Below are positions 5,484 through 9,539 of a stretch of DNA of 9,539 nt, in pieces; the stretch's first letter is position 1, and each line of letters opens with the position of its first letter. This DNA comes from Acidobacteriaceae bacterium (GTDB lineage: Bacteria > Acidobacteriota > Terriglobia > Terriglobales > Acidobacteriaceae), in the NCBI GenBank assembly GCA_030042915.1, contig JASHYS010000228.1:1-9539 (forward strand). Reading direction: 5' to 3'. The notes under the pieces were generated by a model. That model had not been told where the DNA came from, did no database searches, and saw only the letters and a list, made by a program, of their open reading frames with translations. The position numbers and the translations under genes are program-made.

Positions 5484-5972
5484 GGGGGCTTGTTCCGGAG
5501 CGAGGGCAGGGCGGCTGGTCAGCGCGCGGTACGCGAAGAAGAGCTTGGCGCGCCAGCGAAGAATCATTCCGAAGGCGAGCAGATAGAAGATGGCGCCCGT
5601 CTGCTCGAGCGAAAGGAAGCGGTCGAAGTAGCCTCGCGCGGCCCAGCGGACAAGGGCCAGCACGATGATGACGGCGAAGAACGCACCGGAGCGCTTCATG
5701 CGAATCTCGCCGTTGTGCAGGTGCAGATCGGAAGTGAGCAGCAGCGGATAGGCGAAGACCACGGCTCCAATGACGAAAGCAGCCAGGCCCCACGCCCACG
5801 GCACGCGGCACGGCGGGTAGAAAAACATGCAGAAGCCGGTGGCCATGCCCAGCGGCGGCATCACGATCTTTTTGAGCGTCACCGCCGAGCGGCCCTCGCG
5901 CACGCGCCAGGCCAGCACGCCGGCCAGGCCGGCAACGGAAACGACGGCCGTGATGAGCGGAGTGGAAAGCAT
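5472..5972 (-). CDS. CcdC-like membrane protein (DUF1453 family)
   Basis: This 166-residue membrane protein has about four hydrophobic segments, near 5-22, 38-55, 61-81 and 97-110, with another at 125-138. Family marks are MPPLGMATGFCMFFYPPCRVPW (38-59), PLLLTSDLHLHNGEIRMKRS (76-95), RGYF (113-116) and LLAFGMILRWR (131-141). Together these match Bacillus CcdC, named for a link with cytochrome c biogenesis but dispensable for it as I recall, so the function stays uncertain. No cytochrome c maturation genes are in this window. AAAGG lies about eight bases before the ATG. It faces the secreted protein gene convergently and has its own possible promoter at 6061-6069. Confidence 0.75.
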   Translation of the reverse strand: MLSTPLITAVVSVAGLAGVLAWRVREGRSAVTLKKIVMPPLGMATGFCMFFYPPCRVPWAWGLAAFVIGAVVFAYPLLLTSDLHLHNGEIRMKRSGAFFAVIIVLALVRWAARGYFDRFLSLEQTGAIFYLLAFGMILRWRAKLFFAYRALTSRPALAPEQAPAGE

Positions 5973-6298
5973 GGGTTTTGCCTTTCCGAGATTGCTGCGG
6001 GCGAGCGGCGGCTACAAAATCCGGCCCAAAGAGGCGCAGAACCGCAAGGGCACCTTCACTATTCTATCAACCGCACAGCGCGATTCGCCTTCGGGTCGTG
6101 GGCAAGTTTGCACAGACCACATTCGAAAGCCCTTGAAAAACGCCTGGCTCAAGATGAATAGCGCCTGGGCCACAGGAAAGAAGGGCCATCGCAAATGGAT
6201 TTCCAGTAGCCGTGATGTTTTTGTAAGTGGATCAGGTGGCCCGAGCGGGTCCTGTGAGAAGCGCCGGTGTATCTTTGTAGAGCTTCTTTTCTCGAAGA
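5973..6298. other. Intergenic stretch between the pilin and CcdC-like genes
   Basis: This 326-base interval holds the leader and possible promoter of the CcdC-like gene and the 3' region of the pilin gene. Open frames crossing it have Arg/Ser/His-rich, low-complexity translations and no ribosome sites, and I regard them as spurious. No RNA gene, riboswitch or convincing terminator was seen. A weak imperfect stem near 6280-6300 overlaps the pilin stop. Confidence 0.5.
6061..6069 (-). promoter_or_regulatory. Possible extended -10 promoter of the CcdC-like gene
   Basis: The - strand reads TG-A-TAGAAT, an extended -10 layout with one mismatch to TATAAT. No good -35 lies at the right distance. 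Transcription would begin near 6054, about 80 bases before the ATG at 5972. Confidence 0.35.
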
Positions 6299-6484
6299 TC
6301 AGAAGAGCTTTTTGTCGATGTTGCTGAATACGGTGTTGATCGATGTGGCGAGGTTGTTGATGCCCGCAATGCAAACCACGGCGATCAAACAAACCACCAA
6401 TGCATATTCAACCAGGTCCTGAGCTTCCTCGCGGTCGATGAAGCTGCAGGCGGCAACATAGAACTTCAAAGGCAAGCGGTTCAT
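6299..6484 (-). CDS. Orphan Flp-type pilin
   Basis: This 61-residue protein has the class III (Flp) prepilin pattern: a short charged leader, then EEAQDLVEYALVVCLIAVVCIAGI (19-42) forming the hydrophobic assembly helix, and a short polar tail. The Glu-Tyr pair at 26-27 is the family hallmark. Prepilin peptidase would cut before Gln22; the preceding residue is Ala21 where Gly is usual, which may slow processing. GGAGG lies about eight bases before the ATG. No tad/cpa assembly genes are nearby, so the pilus machinery, if present, is encoded elsewhere. The role in adhesion or surface attachment is inferred from the family. Confidence 0.85.
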   Translation of the reverse strand: MNRLPLKFYVAACSFIDREEAQDLVEYALVVCLIAVVCIAGINNLATSINTVFSNIDKKLF

Positions 6485-6690
6485 TTGCGTTCCCTCCAGT
6501 TTTGAGCATCCAACGCCAGTGGGTTACGGAGCCTCGAAAGGGCTCGCGTCGATCATCGGCAGAGCTGGAATACGTGCTGGGGTTCCTGCAGTGAAGCAGA
6601 ACGCATCTGCATAAAGTATCCGGGGGAAATGGATGAAATTGAGTACAACTTAGGTGTTAGTAACGGGCTGTTGGAGTGCAAGGTTCGGCT

Positions 6691-7854
6691 TTACGTTGTC
6701 TGTGTGTCCGGCCAAGGGTTGCGCAGCAGCGACGAGACGCCGAGGTCGTTGCCGTAGCGCTCCAGTTCCACGTCGTTGAGGTCAACAAAGCGCGGCATGC
6801 CGCGGAAGGCGGGGACCGCGTCGGAGCCCATAATCTGCGGTGCGATGAAGAGGTGAATGCGGTCGACGAGCCCGGCAGTCAGAAAGGCCGTGTTCAGCCG
6901 CGTGCCCGATTCGGTGAGCAGCGTGAGCACGCCCTCTTCGCCAAGCTTGTCGAGAACCGCTTCGAGCGGAACACGGCCATGCTCGCCGGGCAGCACTTCC
7001 ACGCGCACGCCGCGTTGGCGAAACTCCGCGGCGCGGGCTTCGTCGTGCGAGATGGTGAAGATGACCACGTCGTTCTGCGCAGTCTTTACCAGCTTTGAGT
7101 CCAGCGGCATGCGCAGCGCGGAGTCGAGCACGATGCGCAGCAACGGGCGCCGGCGCCGCTGGCCGCTGCGGTCGGTCATCCAGGGGTCGTCGGCCACCAC
7201 GGTATCCACGCCTACCAGCGTGGCGTCGGCAGCCCAGCGCAATGGCTGCACGGCGGCGCGCGCGGCTTCGCTGGTAATCCAGTAGGGCGCGTGCTCCTCC
7301 TGCACGCCAGGAGGCGGCGCGATGCGCGCGTCCAGCGTCATGGCCACTTTCATCAGCACAAAGGGGTGGTGGCTCTGAATCCAGCGCGCGAATCCTTCGT
7401 TCAGGCGGCGCGCTTCAGCCTGGCATGCGCCCACGGCCACTTCGATTCCAGCGGCGCGCAGGGCTTCAAATCCGCGGCCGGCGACAGCGGGGTTGGGATC
7501 GATGGTGGCTCCGACCACGCGAGCGAGACCCGCCTGAATCAGCGCGTTGGAGCAGGGAGGCGTGCGGCCGGTAATGGAGCAAGGTTCCAGCGTGACGTAA
7601 GCCGTGCCGCCGCGCACGCGGCCGCCGGCATGCTCCGCCGCGGCTTTGAGAGCCACGATTTCTGCGTGATCCAACAGGTCGTACTCGTGCCATCCCTCGC
7701 CGGCCAGCTGTCCGGTCTGGTCCAGAATCACGCAGCCAACGGCCGGGTTGGGCGAGGTGACGCCGATGCCGCGCCGCGCCAGCTCCAGCGCGCGCCGCAT
7801 CCAATAGCGGTCCCAGTCGGAGATGTGATCGTTGATTTCGTTCGCGGCGGTCAT
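6691..7854 (-). CDS. ribD: Bifunctional riboflavin biosynthesis protein RibD
   Basis: This 387-residue cytoplasmic enzyme catalyses two successive riboflavin steps: deamination of diaminohydroxyphosphoribosylaminopyrimidine and NADPH-dependent reduction of the ribosyl side chain. The N-terminal deaminase (about 12-155) shows SPNPAVGCVI (34-43), the zinc ligand and catalytic pair HAE (63-65) and the zinc loop EPCSITGRTPPC (90-101) with Cys92 and Cys101. In that loop Ile94 stands where E. coli and Bacillus RibD have His. The reductase domain (about 160-380) shows NEGFARWI, PFVLMKVAMTLDARIA, WITSEAARAAV, LVGVDTVVADDPWMT and GLVDRIHLFIAPQIMG. The ATG at 7854 has only a weak GAGG ten bases upstream. 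The gene stands alone, divergent from the aldo-keto reductase gene, with no other rib genes here and no FMN riboswitch seen in the upstream gap. Confidence 0.95.
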   Translation of the reverse strand: MTAANEINDHISDWDRYWMRRALELARRGIGVTSPNPAVGCVILDQTGQLAGEGWHEYDLLDHAEIVALKAAAEHAGGRVRGGTAYVTLEPCSITGRTPPCSNALIQAGLARVVGATIDPNPAVAGRGFEALRAAGIEVAVGACQAEARRLNEGFARWIQSHHPFVLMKVAMTLDARIAPPPGVQEEHAPYWITSEAARAAVQPLRWAADATLVGVDTVVADDPWMTDRSGQRRRRPLLRIVLDSALRMPLDSKLVKTAQNDVVIFTISHDEARAAEFRQRGVRVEVLPGEHGRVPLEAVLDKLGEEGVLTLLTESGTRLNTAFLTAGLVDRIHLFIAPQIMGSDAVPAFRGMPRFVDLNDVELERYGNDLGVSSLLRNPWPDTQTT

Positions 7855-8060
7855 CGTACGCAGGCCTCAAGCCCCATCTATTGTGCATCATCCAAGGCAA
7901 CTTCGCCGGTGCCCGCGAAGGTTCGCCAGAGTGATCGAGCCGTCAGGTCCAGGCGATGGCCGGAAATTTGAGTCCATGCATTATTTTTTTGGCGCGAAAC
8001 CAGGATTCCTTCATCGAATGAAAGGTGCAAGAACGCACGAACTAAATCAGGAGCAACAAA

Positions 8061-8954
8061 ATGCATCAGCAGACCGATCTCGCCGGCACTTTTACTTTGT
8101 TCGGTACTTCGCTGACCGTGAACCGGATGGGCTACGGCGCCATGCAGCTTGCCGGGCGCGATGGCGACAAATTGGTCTGGGGACCTCCCAAAGACGTCGA
8201 CGGAGCGATCGCGTTGTTGCGAGAGGCCGTTGCCAGCGGCATCAATCACATCGATACTTCTGATTTTTATGGCCCCCATATCACAAACCAAATCATCCGG
8301 CAGGCGCTTTCGCCTTATCCCAATGATCTGGTGATCGTGACCAAGATCGGCTCACGCCGCGGGACCGACGGATCGTGGATCCCGGCTATGTCGCGCGAAG
8401 ACCTCATCGCCGCGGTACACGATAATCTGCGCAACCTGGGCCTGGACGCGCTCGACGTGGTGAACCTGCGCAGCGTCTTCGGTGTGCACGGGCCCGCAGA
8501 GGGTTCGCTCGAGGCGCAAGTCACCGTTTTGGCCGAGCTGCAGCAGAAAGGCCTCGTGCGCCACATCGGGCTGAGCAATGTGACGCCCGCGCAGATCGCG
8601 GAAGCGCGCCGTATTGTGCCCATTGTGTGCGTGCAGAATCACTACAACCTGGCGCATCGGGCTGATGAGGTACTCATCGCCGATCTTGCTCGAGATGGTA
8701 TCGCCTACGTGCCGTTCTTCCCGCTGGGCGGATTTACGCCGCTCGAGTCTGGTATCTTGTCTGACGTGGCGGCGCAGCTTGGCGCCACGCCCATGCAAGT
8801 TGCGCTGGCGTGGCTGCTCGAGCATGCACCGAATATTCTGGTGATCCCGGGCACGTCCTCGCTCGAACATTTTCGTGAGAATCTTCGCGCCGCAACGCTC
8901 GAAATTCCCGTCGAAAAGCTTGACCTTCTCGACTCAATCCATCCACCTGAATAG
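8061..8954 (+). CDS. pdxI: Aldo-keto reductase of the PdxI/YdbC type
   Basis: This 297-residue aldo-keto reductase is close in sequence to E. coli YdbC, later named PdxI, an NADPH-dependent pyridoxal reductase that returns pyridoxal to pyridoxine in vitamin B6 salvage. Matching blocks include [12 protein letters not shown] (21-32), [13 protein letters not shown] (61-73), [13 protein letters not shown] (89-101), [61 protein letters not shown] and ILVIPGTSS. Asp65, Tyr70 and Lys95 of the usual catalytic tetrad are present. The tetrad His is replaced by Arg137 in LDVVNLR, which the E. coli protein shares as far as I recall. AGGAG lies seven bases before the ATG. The next gene follows after 10 bases, so they form an operon. 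The substrate is inferred from similarity only. Confidence 0.85.
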   Translation: MHQQTDLAGTFTLFGTSLTVNRMGYGAMQLAGRDGDKLVWGPPKDVDGAIALLREAVASGINHIDTSDFYGPHITNQIIRQALSPYPNDLVIVTKIGSRRGTDGSWIPAMSREDLIAAVHDNLRNLGLDALDVVNLRSVFGVHGPAEGSLEAQVTVLAELQQKGLVRHIGLSNVTPAQIAEARRIVPIVCVQNHYNLAHRADEVLIADLARDGIAYVPFFPLGGFTPLESGILSDVAAQLGATPMQVALAWLLEHAPNILVIPGTSSLEHFRENLRAATLEIPVEKLDLLDSIHPPE

Positions 8955-8964
8955 GAGAATCAAT

Positions 8965-9539
8965 ATGCGTGTTTTTGTTACCGGAGCCACCGGATTTGTG
9001 GGCTCTGCTGTGGTGCGGGAGTTGCTGGGAGCCGGGCACGAGGTGCTTGGCCTGGCGCGAAGCGATGAGAAAGCGCGGGAGCTTGCGCTGGCCGGAGCCG
9101 AAGTACATCGCGGCTCGCTCGACGATCTGGAGAGCCTGCGCAGCGGAGCAGCCGAAGCCGACGGCGTGATTCACACCGCCTTCCGGCACGATTTCGCGAA
9201 CTACGGGCCGGCCGCGGAGCTGGACCGCCGCGCCATTGAAACGCTCGGCGATGCGCTCGCGGGATCCGATCGGCCGCTGATCGTCACGTCGGGCTCTCTG
9301 ATGGTGGTGCGCAAGGGTCCGCGGGCCACGGAAGACGATGGGACGGCGCCGGACTTTCCGCGCAAGTCAGACGAAGCGGCGCGTGCGGTTGCGGCGCGAG
9401 GCGTAGCGGCTTCCATCATGCGGCTGCCGCCCTCGGTGCACGGCGAAGGCGATCACGGCTTTGTGCCCATGCTCATCGCCATGGCGCGCCAAAAGGGTGT
9501 CTCGGCTTACGTGGGCGAGGGGCTCAATCGCTGGCCCGC
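8965..9539 (+). CDS. Atypical SDR / NAD-dependent epimerase-like protein (partial)
   Basis: The visible 191 residues start at ATG 8965 with AGGAG seven bases upstream, and the gene runs off the window. The N-terminal Rossmann motif GATGFVG (7-13) after MRVFVT is that of extended/atypical SDR proteins and binds NAD(P). IVTSGSL (106-112) provides the usual Ser. The YxxxK catalytic pair is missing: the equivalent stretch reads [16 protein letters not shown] (131-146). It is followed by [16 protein letters not shown] (153-168), a signature of a subgroup annotated as 3-beta-hydroxysteroid dehydrogenase/epimerase-like, where Tyr is often lost. It overlaps no other gene and follows the aldo-keto reductase by 10 bases in one transcript. 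Substrate unknown. Confidence 0.85.
   Translation, partial: MRVFVTGATGFVGSAVVRELLGAGHEVLGLARSDEKARELALAGAEVHRGSLDDLESLRSGAAEADGVIHTAFRHDFANYGPAAELDRRAIETLGDALAGSDRPLIVTSGSLMVVRKGPRATEDDGTAPDFPRKSDEAARAVAARGVAASIMRLPPSVHGEGDHGFVPMLIAMARQKGVSAYVGEGLNRWP

Noticed and set aside
5490..6161. Long + strand frame opposite the CcdC-like gene
   Set aside because: It is antisense to a recognised membrane protein, with His/Arg/Glu low-complexity translation typical of such shadows.
6280..6300. Stem-loop at the 3' end of the pilin gene
   Set aside because: The 7-bp stem has a mismatch, overlaps the stop codon and has no T-tract after it.
6506..6519. Possible sigma-54 promoter (TGGCGTTGGATGCT on the - strand) before the pilin gene
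   Set aside because: Only 8 bases separate GG and GC; sigma-54 promoters need 10.
6502..6527. GTAACC-N16-TCAA upstream of the Flp pilin gene, a near match to the SigF-type promoter
   Set aside because: The -10 has TCAA instead of CGAA, and the implied transcript start would fall at or inside the pilin ribosome site, leaving it cut.
7291..7971. Long + strand frame opposite ribD
   Set aside because: It is antisense to ribD with no ribosome site or recognisable domain.
7855..8060. FMN riboswitch or tRNA in the gap upstream of ribD
   Set aside because: At about 200 bases the gap shows no recognisable FMN aptamer motifs and no cloverleaf; it probably just holds two divergent promoters that I cannot place.

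Overview
The window is GC-rich bacterial chromosome with short intergenic gaps. Gene content and protein style suggest a soil Acidobacteriota (Terriglobia-like) genome: a SigF-type ECF sigma factor with a DUF1109/NrsF anti-sigma, an orphan Flp pilin, a CcdC-like membrane protein, RibD and a PdxI/YdbC-type aldo-keto reductase. That assignment is inference; there is no rRNA or other marker gene here, and no tRNA, CRISPR array or recognisable transposase.

Left part (1-2000, + strand): a small MscS-type mechanosensitive channel gene, probably leaderless behind an extended -10 element, ends in a good intrinsic terminator. It is followed by two small unrecognised cytoplasmic proteins whose genes overlap by 4 bp (GTGA) and are probably translationally coupled.

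2027-2763: a 737-bp cassette bounded by perfect 21-bp terminal inverted repeats and carrying only a dihydrofolate-reductase/RibD_C-like gene, with no transposase. It looks like a non-autonomous mobile element with a passenger gene. It lies between two convergent transcription units, 13 bases past the stop codon of the anti-sigma gene.

2777-5423: the most interesting regulatory unit. An ECF sigma factor and a six-helix DUF1109/NrsF-like anti-sigma overlap by GTGA on the - strand. Divergent from them is a secreted beta-propeller-like protein on the + strand. The 257-bp gap holds two mirror-image promoters, each reading CGTAACTTTTC-N12-CGAA (GTAACT-N16-CGAA). This matches the promoter I recall for Caulobacter SigF. 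The layout therefore predicts an autoregulated sigma/anti-sigma pair that co-controls one exported protein, possibly in response to metal or oxidative stress sensed through membrane cysteines.

Right part (5472-9539): on the - strand a CcdC-family membrane protein, an orphan Flp-type pilin and ribD of riboflavin synthesis, each apparently transcribed alone. Divergent from ribD is a + strand pair: a PdxI/YdbC-type aldo-keto reductase and an atypical SDR/epimerase-like protein that runs off the window end.
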